Assembly: GCA_027922465.2 (NCBI GenBank)
Contig: BQMF02000014.1
Coordinates: 1 to 64,000, forward strand
Length of the DNA stretch: 64,000 bases
From: Turritopsis dohrnii
Lineage: Eukaryota; Cnidaria; Hydrozoa; Anthoathecata; Oceaniidae
Direction: 5' to 3'
The notes below the pieces were generated by a model that worked only from the letters and a program-made list of their open reading frames with translations, did no database searches and was not told the DNA's origin. This document shows positions 32,485 through 45,198 of this stretch, piece by piece; positions within the stretch are counted from its first letter, which is position 1, and each line of letters opens with the position of its first letter. Both the position numbers and the translations under genes were made by a program.

Positions 32485-33645
32485 TCAATTTTCATCTCTA
32501 TCCAGCCAACTGTCGTAATAAGCGTTACTACAATCATTCGCAAAGTGATCCCAAGTTTGTCTTGCTGGGACATATGAGTCATAATGCAACTTTGTACATA
32601 TATCGCACTGAAACTTCTCGTCTGTGTAGCGTTGCTTGAGCTTATATTTGCGCTTCCACTGAAAATACTCATTGTATTTCTCATCATTCGCATCTAACAT
32701 TTTCAAATAATCTGAAAATTCTTTAATGTTTCGGAAGTCTAATGGATTTATGAACGACCTAGGAATAGCTAGTTTTGGATCTGAATAGTTCGCACCACCT
32801 AAAACTATCGGAACAGTATCACCGATAAATCCTCGAACATAGTACTTTTCTGTTATGTAGTCCCTACAAAAACTATTTTCAGCTGCTAGGTAGAACTTGT
32901 ATCGTCTTAAACTTTTGATGCATTCTCGACTTTGGCAAATTAGTTGGTTCTTGAAATTTGGTCCACATTTGCCACCAACATCCACCTGCACATACCTCTC
33001 AAGCTTTTTGACAAACCGATCCCTTGCGGCACCACAGTGACTCACTAGCCAGGCAATAAGTTTGTTTTTGCCGACTGCATAGTTTTTTTCCACGGGCTTT
33101 TTATCATCAGGCGATAGGGGTCCATAACTACCATACGGAATTCGTACGTCCGAGTCTCGCTGATATGACATGTACCAGTTAAAATATCCTTTAATGTGGT
33201 TGAGATTGCTGGCGTTTTTGATCGATTCACGTGTAAAAATTATCCAGATTTGGTTCCTTTTCCTTGTTTGGTTAAGTGAGTTCAGTTCAACACTGAGTGG
33301 TAAATTACTCTTATGAAATATAATTGCGTCACTTCTACTCATGTATGACTTGTCAGAGGTAAACACACAGTTCGTAACCGCGCACTTTTTTTTCCAATTA
33401 ATATTTTCAAAAACTGGCCAAGTTGGTTTTCTGAAATATTTGGTCCCAAAAACGATCAACTTGGGCCGCTTGCTATTAGAATAAGAATAATCAGTTTCTG
33501 TGACGTATTCGCTAAAGTTCATGTTGGTCGTTGGTGACATATTTTCGTTAGTGGTGACATAAATATGAACTATTACAAAAGCCGAGAAACAAACTCCGGA
33601 TAACAAACAAAGATATCGATGCGCTGAAGAAGGTTTCATAACCAA
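32485..33645 (-). CDS. Alpha-(1,3)-fucosyltransferase (GT10), single exon
   Basis: 386 aa with type II Golgi topology: a short cytoplasmic tail, a signal-anchor at about residues 11-30, then a luminal stem and catalytic domain. GT10 hallmarks are FNWYMSYQRDSDVRIPYGSY (156-174), WLVSHCGAARDRF (199-211) and the donor-binding block FYLAAENSFCRDYITEKYY (251-269) followed by VPIVLGGANY (278-287). N-glycosylation sequons occur at N125, N144 and N286. It would transfer fucose from GDP-fucose to GlcNAc-containing glycans in the Golgi. The frame is intact with an in-frame ATG at 33645 and it is the only convincing host gene here. An intronless retrocopy remains possible, but no poly(A) or flanking repeat is evident. 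Confidence 0.93.
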   Translation of the reverse strand: MVMKPSSAHRYLCLLSGVCFSAFVIVHIYVTTNENMSPTTNMNFSEYVTETDYSYSNSKRPKLIVFGTKYFRKPTWPVFENINWKKKCAVTNCVFTSDKSYMSRSDAIIFHKSNLPLSVELNSLNQTRKRNQIWIIFTRESIKNASNLNHIKGYFNWYMSYQRDSDVRIPYGSYGPLSPDDKKPVEKNYAVGKNKLIAWLVSHCGAARDRFVKKLERYVQVDVGGKCGPNFKNQLICQSRECIKSLRRYKFYLAAENSFCRDYITEKYYVRGFIGDTVPIVLGGANYSDPKLAIPRSFINPLDFRNIKEFSDYLKMLDANDEKYNEYFQWKRKYKLKQRYTDEKFQCDICTKLHYDSYVPARQTWDHFANDCSNAYYDSWLDRDEN

Positions 33646-34908
33646 TAATCATATACACAACCAAGTTCGTTACCAAGCTACAATGAGAACGGAGATTGAA
33701 TTCATAAAGATATTTGGATTTCAAATTGATATGCGGTAAGAAGACATTTCTACGCTTAGCCAAATTCATGGAAGAAATGTTTTGGTTAAACGAAACTATA
33801 TTTGATACACATTATTCGTAGGGATTTACATTCTTCTTCTTGGTGAAGTTGTTAATGAATTAATCTTTACAAAGTCATCAGAAACTTCAAATCGACAGTG
33901 GAAATAAGCGTGCAAAGTAATGATTACTTGTGATGCAAGAATAGCTCATACAGTGTGTCCACGAGAACGTGGGCACCTGGTTGAAAACACAAATGACTTT
34001 TCGAATTAATATAAGTTGTTATTTGTAAAAAGTATTATTTTAAAGAATAACTATTTTTTCTTTCGACACGGTTGTTAATTTTGTAATGATCAATAAAACA
34101 GACACAAACTTTTTTCAGTGTGTAAACTTACCTTAAGTTTTTTATTATGATTTAATAACTTTGCATTCTCAACGCCTTGCCAAAATCTTTATAAGCAATA
34201 AAAAACTTTTAATAAGATTTTCGTAAAAGATTTTTAGAAATGAATCCTTTATGTCTCAAGTTAGTAAAAATAATATGTGTTTTCCAAGTATAAATGCAGC
34301 TTTATCACAATATCTTAATTTTTCTTGACTTTCCATATTACTCGAGTCATCAACTGCTATTCAAGCCAGCGTTAATGGATCATTATTGATTTAGTTGCGT
34401 GGTATCATCGTAAAATCGATTATAATTCCCCCCCCCCCCCCCCCCCCCCCAATTTTTGTTTCTATTAAAAAGGTCATCTATTTAGAGAGAACAAAAAATT
34501 TTCTTTCTTTTGGTATAAAAACGGAAGAAAAAAAACAAGAACGAGAGGTATGCTTCTTGAAAGTTCAAATAAAGACTAGAGCTTTTAAAAATTTGCAAAC
34601 GACACCCGTTATGACCGTTAACAAGTGTCTACACCGTCGAAGTCAGTAAGGATTTAAAACTGACATAGTATGGTTACTCACCTAAGCGCAATCATCAGTT
34701 TAAAGTATTGTGATATACATTTTATAATAAGCAATCCATCAACCAATGTTTTTTATTCTGATTGCTTACATCAATGTAAAAGAACTTGTATTTAAACGTC
34801 ACAATAGGGTAACCAATTAAGAATTAGAAAGCTATTATAAATTTGGTTGCTAAGATTAAATATACATTCACAGCTAAAGATAAGTGCAATGTATCGAACA
34901 TCCATTTA
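33646..34908. other. Upstream region of the fucosyltransferase, no gene
   Basis: 1.26 kb, AT-rich. It holds the poly-C tract at 34428-34450 and no credible exon. Promoter elements of the fucosyltransferase should lie in its left part, but none is identifiable by eye. Confidence 0.5.
34428..34450 (+). repeat. Poly-C tract (23 C)
   Basis: An uninterrupted run of 23 C in AT-rich DNA. The length may be imprecise because homopolymers are error-prone in sequencing. Confidence 0.9.
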
Positions 34909-35149
34909 TAATAGACCTTTCCCGAATTCATGTTTAAACGATGCATCGTGGTCGAGTTGTCGTGTCTAACCTCGCTTTTAATATTCTAACTACTTCTAAT
35001 TATTGGAATGGGAATTGGAAATAATAGAGACTATCATTAAGTTATAAAGTAATGAAATCAGTGGAACAATGAATTGCATGAAAACGAGGTTAGGTATGAA
35101 ACTCGGCCACAATTCAGTGTTTAAACTGAAATTCGGGAAAGGTCTATTA
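34909..35149. mobile_element. 241-bp MITE with about 70-bp imperfect TIRs
   Basis: The left arm TAATAGACCTTTCCCGAATT (34909) is matched by the complement ending at 35149. Further matched blocks (GTTTAAAC, TGG(T/C)CGAGTT, CTAACCTCG) extend the arms to about 70 bp. Ends TAATAGACC and GGTCTATTA leave TA or TTA-type flanks. No coding capacity. Confidence 0.85.
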
Positions 35150-37632
35150 CCTTTTAAAAATAATTGATAAATAAATACTTCGATGAAATAACGAGTTTAT
35201 TCACTTGATTCACGAAGTAAACTCAAAGCCATAGCTATATGAAAGTCTATTGTTCCCCATAGCAGATCTCGAGATCTGTTGTTTGATTTTATCCATTTCT
35301 CAATCTATCAATTCTACATAATTATCAAAATTATACGAATTACTTTGGTGACAGCATTACGAAAATGTAGTTCAGTAGTTTTGTTTACTTAGTTAGTTTT
35401 GACACTTATTAAAGGAGAAAAGGAGTTTTTGGGGAAAAAATTTTGTTTCGTTGTAATCTTGAGATGTGTTACGAAGAAATGAAAAGCAAACAAATGAATG
35501 ACAGTGACCGGTCTAACAATTTGTCTTTTATAAGAAAGAAAAAACAACATTGTATTTAGGCGGGCGTAAATTAATCAAACATTTTCATCAAACAAGCGTA
35601 TCAATTGTTTGATGAGCTTTTGATGAAAATGCGGATGTTTAATGTAATCGAATTTTCCATATGCACTTTTCATCAAACTGGTGTAGTTGGAGGTTTAGAC
35701 TTCGGTAAATTAGGACTTCAAGGTCTTAATTTCCTGGGGAATTAGGTCTTGTCCAGTAAATTATTTCCATAGATATATAAAGTTAAGATTTAAATTTATA
35801 TACGGCCACCATAAGTTACAAAAAGGATAGAGCAAAACAAGCTTCAAGGATGTTATTTTTTCGCTTTTCGAATTTTTGTTTCTACTGCAATACAATGTTT
35901 CTTAGGCTCGAATCATTGTACTATAAAATCAATTCAATCCGATTTTTTTCCCATCAATCGTGAAACTATAATTAAACTATAACGATACTAGTTTAACATA
36001 CCGTTATTTATTGAAATAATGAAAATCTGAAGAAAATGGTTGTGCGTCTAGTAGGAAGAAAATAGTACAAAAGAGACTGGAATAAAAGTTAAGAACAGTG
36101 AGACTCAAATGGGACTTTACTTGTTCTTGTAATGCATGCTGCTTTGCCGATGAATTGCTATGATGGTAAAAGCCTGTTTAACTTTGTGATGTTCTTAACT
36201 TTTCAGTGTTTTAATGATCTTTAAAGCCTGGTTTTCACTGATCGTTCTAGGGTTTAAAACGCAGTGAAAAAAACTGCTAATATGAGTTAAATGAGCCACA
36301 ATTGGGCAAAACTCATCAAGATCTTCCCTAAGTAACTTTTCCAGTGCTATCATGAGGTTGCGTAATAAGCCTGGACTTCGCACATGCGTAGTAAGAGACT
36401 GTCAATACAAGCAAAATGGGTCATAGTTAGGCAAAAAATATGAACGTATTCACAAATTGGCTTTGTAAAGGCTGTCAATTAGCCATAAAATGAAACCCAA
36501 AATCGCGCATGCGCAGTATAAATATGCAAAACGCATCTGACCAACTAACTTTTCAAGGGATATCAGATGGCCATATAAAAAGGCTCAAAATTGCCCATTC
36601 GCAGTACTAAATGAAAGCTAAATGAGCCATACTTAGGTAAAACGCTCGAAAGTCTTGTCCAGGTAATTTTTAAAGCTCTCTAAAGTCAGGATACTTTTTT
36701 CTATGATTGAGTTGCATAATATTTTTTGCAGAATGGAAATTCTTACTAAACATATGTCACTAAGACCCAAAAATTTCGGCTCCTTTTTTTGCAGCGGAAA
36801 AATGTCAGCGGAAATAATTTCGGAGAGATTTTGGCCACTTCGGCGGAAAAAAATTCATCGATAATTGAATTTCAGAACATCCAAATTTAAAGCACTTCAT
36901 CGACAGGGAAATGTAAAGAATTGGTTTTGAGAAAATTTTTCAAGTTTAGTATTTTACTTGTGCAACAATCTGTTGTTCCTAAACTTAATAAAGCAGCCTG
37001 AAACTGCAAACTCAGCAACAGCAGGCATTATTGGATATTTCAGCCCGAAATTCAAAAAAAATTTAATACGTTTGTCGTAGAAACATCAAATACAAAGATT
37101 GTTCTATTTCATTCGAAGCAATAGCTGAAACATGGAAATTTTTAGATGTTAACAGAAATAATTCATGATTCAAAACGGATAATGTTTCGTATAAAAAGCA
37201 TATATTATATTGAAATACAATTGAAAGACTGACAACTGCAGATGCTTTTTCAAACAAACATAACAAAAAGAAAAAGGGCAAATATCAGCAATTTAATCTC
37301 TTCTAAAGCTCGATAACCAACGAGTGAAAGAAGGAACTAGACATTAACTGAAACTGCCTTATCCACAAGGTAACGTCTTAACCTTAGAAATACTAACTGA
37401 GTGCAACAAAGTTCTGACACAATGAAACAAACACAAAAAGGGCTCAGGTGGCTAAAAATTCAATAATCAGCTTTACCTCGAGACTGTACTGTACATCCAA
37501 CTCTACTTCCAAATACATTTACATTGGTTTCAACGGATAAAGTATTTAAACGTAAAAGGAATAGTTGTGATTATTAGGGTTGGATTGCTTGGCAATTTAT
37601 CAACACAAAACTACAATTTAGGACAAATATAT
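35150..37632. other. 2.5 kb non-coding, with fold-back and degenerate repeats
   Basis: No credible gene. CATTTTCATCAAA (35580-35592) pairs with TTTGATGAAAATG (35619-35631), and a related half-site lies near 35668. From 36290 to 36640, loose repeats of GAGCCA(T/C)A, (A/T)AGGCAAAA and CGCATGCGCAGTA-like blocks recur, a degenerate tandem repeat. Confidence 0.5.
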
Positions 37633-37928
37633 CACTACTAAGTCAAAAAGCATTTAATTGATTCACTTCAACGTTTGTTGAATGCACCTGAAATGCAAAA
37701 ACGTTTCAAATGCGTTTATCTAGCATTTATGATGAATGCTTATTTTTGGACAAAACTTTCAAGCGTGTTAAATGCATTGATCATCAACGCTGATGAACGT
37801 ATGTATAACCTTGTTCAATGGATCATCAACGCCATAGAACACTTAACCGTTGATGATCCGTTTATGTGAAACAGAACAAAAACGTTTTGGAGACTTTTAG
37901 TCTCTAATCAACGCTTTTAAAACGCTTA
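37633..37928 (+). repeat. CACTA left terminal inverted repeat (296 bp)
   Basis: It starts CACTA and matches the complement of 47779-48073 with few differences. It contains several GATCATCAACG/CGTTGATGATC motifs in both orientations and ends in the near-palindrome AACGCTTTTAAAACGCTT. Multiple short motifs of this kind are typical transposase-binding subterminal repeats in CACTA elements. Confidence 0.93.
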
Positions 37929-38588
37929 TAGTACAAGAATCGAACAATCTCTAGTTAGTTGTCACGAAACCGTAGAATTAAATTAAATTTTTAAAGTTTC
38001 AGTTGAAATTCTGTTTAGAACTGCGAAAAAATAGACTTCCTTAATTGTTTGAAGATTGAATGTTATTTTTCTCTGAATGCAATTTATTATTTAGTAACCA
38101 TTTATTTAGATTTATTTCATTTTATTCTATTCACAGACCGTTTCGTCACAATGACCTATCAATTAAAGCTTGTGATGACAATATCTTACCCGATTTTTTT
38201 GCGTCAGTAAAATTTTGCGAAAATAGATGAACACGAATTCAATGCAATCTAATTTTAGCGAATGAGCGCTAATTAGCGAATGTGAAATTACGGAGAATTG
38301 CCAGAAGGTAAAAAACAAACATGATTTTCAAAAACCTTCACAGAGTTATATTCTTACAAATTACAATCATTCAAGGAAATGTAGAGACAGTGATATTCTG
38401 GTAAAGCAGAGATCATGCGTAAATTACACACATTAGGTTAAAAATCATTCAGAGAGCGATACCCAACTATGTGCAGACATTTTCTTTCATTTTCATGCCT
38501 TTTGTTTCCTTATTATATGAACGATTTTATTTATTTCAATCAAATCAGAAACGCTATAAAAAGATTGCGAACTACATGTTGTGTATAA

Positions 38589-39053
38589 AGCGCTATTTCC
38601 ACGGCCATGTTTGATCGAACTTTTTCGAGCCAAAATTTTAGAGGAGAACAATTTCTGCTAGAAATATTTCGATCATAGAATTCTACATAAAAAAAGTTGA
38701 ACTTAATTAGCTGGTTTTCATATTCAGTAGGAGATTAAAGATACAGAAGTTAGTTCGAAAGCAACCACAAGTAGAAACCGTCTATTATAATTCTTTTTTC
38801 TAAATTGTTCGACAGGATTGTCATTCTATAGTTCAATTTAATACAGCACATTCAGCACATTTTGCACGATTGTGATTGGACGAATGTTTTTTCGCAAAGG
38901 GATTTCGACAGGGAGTTGAAATTATTTTAACTCACATTCGGACAGTATAGAAAAGAAATTTTTCGCTCGAAAACCAGAAAATATTTAATGTGCATGCTCA
39001 ATTTGTTTCTTCGTTGAAATATTTCGATCAAAAGTGGTCGTGGAAATAGCGCT
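38589..39053. mobile_element. Harbinger-type MITE nested in the CACTA element
   Basis: Inverted ends AGCGCTATTTCCACG and CGTGGAAATAGCGCT, with TAA on both flanks (38586-38588, 39054-39056), the TWA duplication typical of Harbinger. A further inner block TTTGATCGAA/TTCGATCAAA is shared. No coding capacity. A partial relative of its left half lies at 44635-44800. Confidence 0.82.
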
Positions 39054-39088
39054 TAAGAAAAGAGACAAGAGAATCAATCAATCTCTGA

Positions 39089-42000
39089 TCAGCAATTGAC
39101 ATGTTCATCCATCCAGGTGAAATGTAGATCAGGCTTAACCGATATCAGCCATACGATGTCGTTCTCCACCGCAGTAATTACGCTGCTAGTAATTCGTGCC
39201 ATTTTTAACATAGCCTTTTGCTTTACACTATCAACAAGTGTGTAACGGAGTCCCGATTCCAAATCTGTTGCAACTGTCACCATATCCACTTTCAAAAGGA
39301 TTTGTGCTTCTCCCTTTTCGTAACACCTGCAAAGTATGGGATAAAGAAGAGTTATCCAGTAATACAGTAAAAGTATCTTTATAAAACATTTTTCTGATGT
39401 ACCTGAATATCGAACAAATACAACCGAAGCCTTCATCTCCAATTTCAACGAAAGTACCAGGAGTATACGTATCTTCTTCGCCAAATTCGTTATCATTTGT
39501 AAGCGACTTAAGTTCGGTGCAGCGATGATGTGCAGTGAGATCCAAACAATCTTTGAGCAACTGCAACTCACTCGTTGTAAACTCATGTTGCCACTCATTT
39601 CGACGCTTATTTGCTAGGTGTTGCTTACTGTCCAATGTCGAAACTTCTCCGTCGCGTGCGATGTTTTTTTTTACGCCGTCACAAATTTTATTCTGAGGAT
39701 CTAAACTGCTTTTAATTTTATCCGACATGGTACAGTAAACGACTCAATCCATTAACTGAAACAAAGAGAAATAAGTTACCGATAATAAATGAATGAATAT
39801 GATGGGAAAGTTTTATCTTTGGCTTTAAGCTTTTGATTATTACCTGGTATGTTTCCATGACACAACGTTCCATATTAACTTTGTTGTTGCATCGACGGGA
39901 AATCCATGAGTTCATTCGTTCCCATGGATACATCCAAGATGAATACAATGGTCCGAACCTCTCAATTTTATCAACTAAATGGTGACAAATATGAGTCGTT
40001 ATGTTAAATATTGCCACAGGAAAATCTCTTTCCATCAATGCGAGAGCTTTATGAAGTTCGATTTTGAGTTCTCTCAGATACGCAGTTGTAAAACTTTTCC
40101 GAAACAGATTGGAAATTATGGCATATAAAAAGGTTAGCGTTCGTTGTTGTCTCTTGGGAAGCAATCCTCGTAAAGCAAATGTCCAGATGTTATTCGCAGT
40201 ATACTGTAAAAACAATAAAAAAATCAGTTATAGAAGTTGACTGTTTCTCATTTTATCTATCATTAAAAAGAATAACGATGAAGTAGTTATGTTAAATTTG
40301 TATTACCTCTTGCCAACCATGATGGTTTTTTAACACAGCATTAATGTTGGTAAACACATCTCCTTTATATGCTGTGTGGCCTTTTGGAAATTGGAGTGAT
40401 CTTACACGGTTATTGGCTACAATCTTTTGTTCGGGCGTTAAAATATACGTGATATCGTTTATCACATCTTGTGGAACTTTGCGTATATTCTTTTCAGCAG
40501 TGACAACTTCCGATAAGTCTAACTTGGTATTTTGCTGCGTCAGCCAATACACAATAGCGCCACTTACTCTGCGAATTGTATGCATTGCATCCGGTTGGTA
40601 ATCATGCTGGAAAGAATGGTACTCCAGTTTCATGAAAGCATATTCACCCTTCACACCATACTGTTTTGCGAATGCCGACTGTTTGGACTTTTTTGGAAGG
40701 TTGTCATACTCCTTTCTAAGTTGATGTTGCTCATGGTGAGTGTACGCAGGTGGTGCATCTTTGAATTCTTCTTCTCCTCCAGGAAAATCTTTGCATAATC
40801 GAAGGCTGCTGTTATTTTCAAGGTAACAACGATTTCCGAGGTACACAGTTTTGTGACAGTGTTTGCAATACGTTCCTTCGACTGTACACTATGGACACGC
40901 TTTCAAACCACCTTGCGCCTGAACATGAAGAACTTTGGCGATTGCAGGAAAATCTAAAACATATTGAACTAATTTCACCTGCAAGTGTTGCTCATTTCTG
41001 TCGGTGTAAACGTGACAGTTGGCCAGTTCTATGAGCTCATCGACAAAAACATTCAGATATGGCTCTAAATTCGATGGTTCTTTTGACCCATTACCCGGGA
41101 TGATACCAAGCAGTTGTATGCCAGCACTTGACTTTCTGAAAGCAGGAGAAAAATTAAGGATTTGCACCATCAGTGGCCACATGGAATAAGGTCGATTAGA
41201 TGATTTAAATGGATTCATCCCATCTGTGCAGAATGAAATGGCGATTCCACAACCATCAACGAGCAACCCATTTTCTCCGTACCATTGAATTTTCCATGTG
41301 TTCGTATCTTTTATGTCTTTTATGACAGAAACCGACTCGGTGCGCAAATTACTCATCATTTCTTTTAGGACGGCCGTACCAAAGATACGGGCAATGCGAG
41401 GTCCTATGGGGAAGTATGTGAAGGTTTTTCTTTCGTTACCTCTGATCCGTCTTTCTTCTCCACAAACGGGACATACTGTTGCATCAATTCTGTCTTTGTA
41501 GTAAATGATGCATTCATTAGGGCAAACATCATAACTTTCCAATGGTAAAAGGAAAGGCTTCACTAACTTTTTGGCTTCCTCATAGGAAACGGGCATGTTG
41601 TTTGGCTTCGGAAGATAAAAAAGATGGTCATTCCGAAAAGATTCTGACAGAGCTTCTTTGGAGAAAAACGGATAGGAAACAAAAGATCTAATTTTAACAA
41701 AAACAGCTTCCAGTGTTGAGATTCTAGCACCGTCATACAAAGGTTGATTGGCTGAGAAGTGAGTCTCATACAGCGATTCCGAAAACTGTACCGATCGACT
41801 GTACTCAGTAATAACACGACGACCATCCCTCTCACTCTTCAGAAGCTTATAATCATCTTTAGAATGACGGTATATTGTTGCTCTGCTTTTCTCTTCGCCA
41901 CAACAATTATGTGAGCGACAGTAGCATCTTCTACTGAGTGTTCCTGTAAATGGGAAGTCGGAAATTTCAGAGTGAGTGTTTCAAATGATAATACCATAAA

Positions 42001-42760
42001 TCGTCTACCACCCAGGGCGTTGATTTCATTATTAATATTTTATTGGGAGCGTTTATCAAAGAAAGGCCGTTTGTTAACCGGGAAGACATAAAATTGAATT
42101 TCATCAGAAATTATTTCTTCTAACTTTTTACGTGATCTCGTAGGTCATAAAATTTGAACCTCACTGTATGCTATACCTTTAATCGAAATTGCAAAGTAAA
42201 ATTTTGATATTCCTGTTTTATTGATAAAATGCAATCTTCATCTCCTTGATTGATCTTTACAAATACACAGCAATAACTAGGAGGAAGCGATGGTGGGTAG
42301 GTCAGTTTAGAACTTGATGTATTTATATGAGTTCGGAAATAGGGAATTCATCAGTGATTTTAATTTACATTGTTCAGAAATATGAGAAATCTAATGACTG
42401 TTGTCAATTTATTCAAAAACATTTTCGATATTGAAAAAAAAAAGATAAAACTTGTGTGTTTTCAGTTGTGTATTGAAAATTGACTTATGAAATAGGCAAG
42501 ATAACGATTTGACAGTATATTTTAAAAATCAAGAAAAAGTTCGTTTGAGTATTTAAGTTAGTTGTGATTACGGAAAAAAATAATCGTTTTTAATAAAGAA
42601 AGTGATCATCTTCTCACGCAATGCAATGTATTCCCATATTATTTCTGAAGGCTGAATAGTGTGAATCGAAAAAAAATGACTTATTTCATTGCTAGATTAA
42701 TTTTTTACCATGTTCAGGATTAGTGCATTTCACTTTTCCATCTTCGCCTTCACTAGACAT
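39089..42760 (-). pseudogene. CACTA/EnSpm transposase gene, 5 exons, two in-frame stops
   Basis: Exons on the minus strand, all with GT/AG borders: 42760-42709, 41943-40307, 40203-39844, 39755-39403, 39326-39089. The protein starts MSSEGEDGKVKC and has a Cys/His-rich N-terminus (RRCYCRSHNCC). Next comes the Transposase_21 region (YDVCPNECIIYY, CPVCGEERR, SFCTDGMNPFKSSNRPYSMW, QLLGIIPGNGSKEP), a CxxC/CxxC block, and a DUF4218-like region (YTANNIWTFALRGLLPKRQQ, FPVAIFNITTHICHHLV, GPLYSSWMYPWERMN). TAG at 40886-40888 and TGA at about 39744-39746 interrupt otherwise continuous frames. Splice junctions keep frame throughout, so decay is recent. It would bind the TIRs and cut the element. Confidence 0.9.
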
Positions 42761-44634
42761 TGTGGACTGGAGACTGAGTTCAATTGGAGAGTCATAAGTA
42801 AAACAATAAGTTGACGAAGTGTGGGAAAATCTCCCATTGCCATATTTGGAATGTTGGGAAATTCCCACGACCTGTTATGGGTAAATTGTAGATTCTCGTT
42901 CTAGGAGGGACTAAGAACTAGTAAGCGAGGGCCTAAGAACTAGTATTTTCGGTGGGAATCGAATGCATATTCCCAGACATTTTCTTGGGAAAATGCGAAA
43001 TTTCTGATCTAAGAATAGCTCAGCTAACCCTATAAATTACGCATGTGGATAAAATGCAATCAGTCAATCGACAGTTCACTGGCAAAAAATCAGTAATGGC
43101 TTCAAATCAGTTAACGGAAGAATTTTTGAATTTCTTGCATCCTTATATGCATGAAAACGATTTGCTTCAAATGGCACCACAACAGAATCTGCTACCACTT
43201 CAACCGCACGAACGAGAAATTTTTGAATTTTTAAAAACCTATTTCCCCAGTAGGCATTTCAACGTTGTATCAACGTTGGTTGGAAGTTGCAACGTTGGAT
43301 AACGTTATAACAACGTTGCAGCAACGTTGGAATTCCAACGTTGGATAAACGACATTAGAATAACGTTGAAGTAACGTTGGAATTCCAACGTTGGATAAGC
43401 GACATTAGAAAAACGTTGAAGTAACGTTGGAATTCCAACGTTGGATAAATGACATTAGAATAACGTTGAAGTAATGTCGGTTTTCTGATGTTGATCAAAC
43501 AACGTTAGATCAACGTTCGTTTTAGTCATGGTCAAAGACTTGTGTCTTTTTACTCCCTGAAAGACTTTCGAGAGGGTAGAGATTTCGTGTCTAAGATGAG
43601 TGGAAGAGGGCAAGGCAAGCTGATCTCTTTTTGAAAAAAGCATTTCCTGTTTTTATCACATAGTTTCATTGTCTATATTTCTATAAGGACATACTTTTTG
43701 CTTCATTTTGTTTTTGGTTGTTGATGTACTTTTCGATGTGCGCGCGTTTTTTTGGTTGTTTTCCCGCCAAATTATGAAATAATCCAATGAAATTGAATTG
43801 CACACGCACTTCAGAAAGATTCACCAAGCGGCAAGGCCATGAATGTGTGGTATGTATCTTTTGTAAATTTTGTTTCAAATTAAAAATTGATGTTGAATAT
43901 GCTAGGAGAGCTATCGTTGTCGGTGTTTAGCAGGTTGCTGTGTTTTATTATAAAAGAAAACACAAAACAAAAACATAAAGTATATGTTTTCCATATCGAT
44001 GAATCCTAGTTAATTATAATTAATTACGTTTTGTTGGTGGTATCTGATTACAAACATTTGACATTTTAGAGAATTTTTGAAATTTGAATTTGCTTCCACT
44101 AAGATTCTTATACACTTAAGAATGTTTTTCAGAACAAGAGATATTGCAATGTTAATGAAAAAGTATCAGACAAACTGGAAATATACCTTGAAATTGCTGT
44201 AATTTTGAGAAGAATAGACCTGAGGTAGAGAAACTTTTACAAAAAGAAAATTCCACTACAGTAATTTTTGTGTTTTAGTTGTCGTCACTGTGTATATTTT
44301 AGATCAAATGTTTAACAGGATTCATAAAAATATGCAACTATTTCCCTATAAAGTTGTGAAATTTTATTATTGTGTGTACATAGAGATAACCATAAGAAAA
44401 ATATATCATTTTAAATAATTACATTGTATAACTATCATCAATCTGATACTCAGGTAGATTTGAGTTTAACACCACAAAAGAACTTTTTTGTACCTATTAT
44501 GAATTGAAGATATTCATGGTCAAATTATAAGATTTCCCTCACCGAAATGCGACTTATATTTCCTATTATACAACTGAGTAGTTTTTTTTGCGCAACATAA
44601 CAACTACAGTCACTTTTAATCGAAATTCTTCGAT

Positions 44635-44835
44635 CGAAAATTTTAGAGGAGAACAATTTCTGCTACAAATATTTCGAATTCTACATAAAAACTTAAACTT
44701 ACTTAGCTGGTTTTCATATTCAATGGGAGATTAACAATACAGCAGTTAGTTCGAAAGCAACCACAAGTAGAAACCGTCTGCTATAATTCTTTTTTCTAAA
44801 TTGTTCGAAATCCTGTCGAACAATTTAGAAAAAAA
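44635..44835. repeat. Partial MITE copy ending in a perfect 19-bp hairpin
   Basis: 44640-44808 is a direct relative of 38635-38815 (TTTTAGAGGAGAACAATTTC, GAAAGCAACCACAAGTAGAA). At 44790-44834 it adds a perfect inverted repeat (TTTTTTCTAAATTGTTCGA, 7-nt loop, complement) that the other copy lacks, as if a template switch copied the arm back on itself. Confidence 0.8.
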
Positions 44836-45015
44836 TGGGCAAAAACGTAAGGCAGTCAAAAAAGAATCCTTTGAAGAAACTTATTGATATGATGCGATTA
44901 CAAGTGAGATTCATTAACTTGATTTAAAGTATAAGAGAAGGTTAAAATAATTATCGATCTGAATGACCTGAATTGGACTACATCACTTAAAAGTACTTTT
45001 ATTTTAGCCGCTGTA

Positions 45016-45198
45016 ATGGATACTTTCAAGAAAGTTACCAAAGCAAAGGTTCGTCTAGTGATTATGGACCAGCTGAAATATGCGCCAGTGGACGGTGGAG
45101 GCCGAAAGACACGGGAATCCATCTCAGATAAGGCTGCAAATGATGAAGGAGACGACGCGGGAAATGATATCGACGACGACGACTTACAACGTGATTAA
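45016..45198 (+). CDS. Short acidic ORF inside the nested element, doubtful
   Basis: 60 codons from an ATG, with a Lys-rich start (MDTFKKVTKAKVRL) and a Gly/Asp-rich acidic tail. It may be the last exon of a lost gene. No homology recognised and no partner exons found. Confidence 0.2.
   Translation: MDTFKKVTKAKVRLVIMDQLKYAPVDGGGRKTRESISDKAANDEGDDAGNDIDDDDLQRD

Noticed and set aside
34395..34649. Frame with a proline run
   Set aside because: The prolines come from the poly-C tract; no domain or codon pattern supports it.
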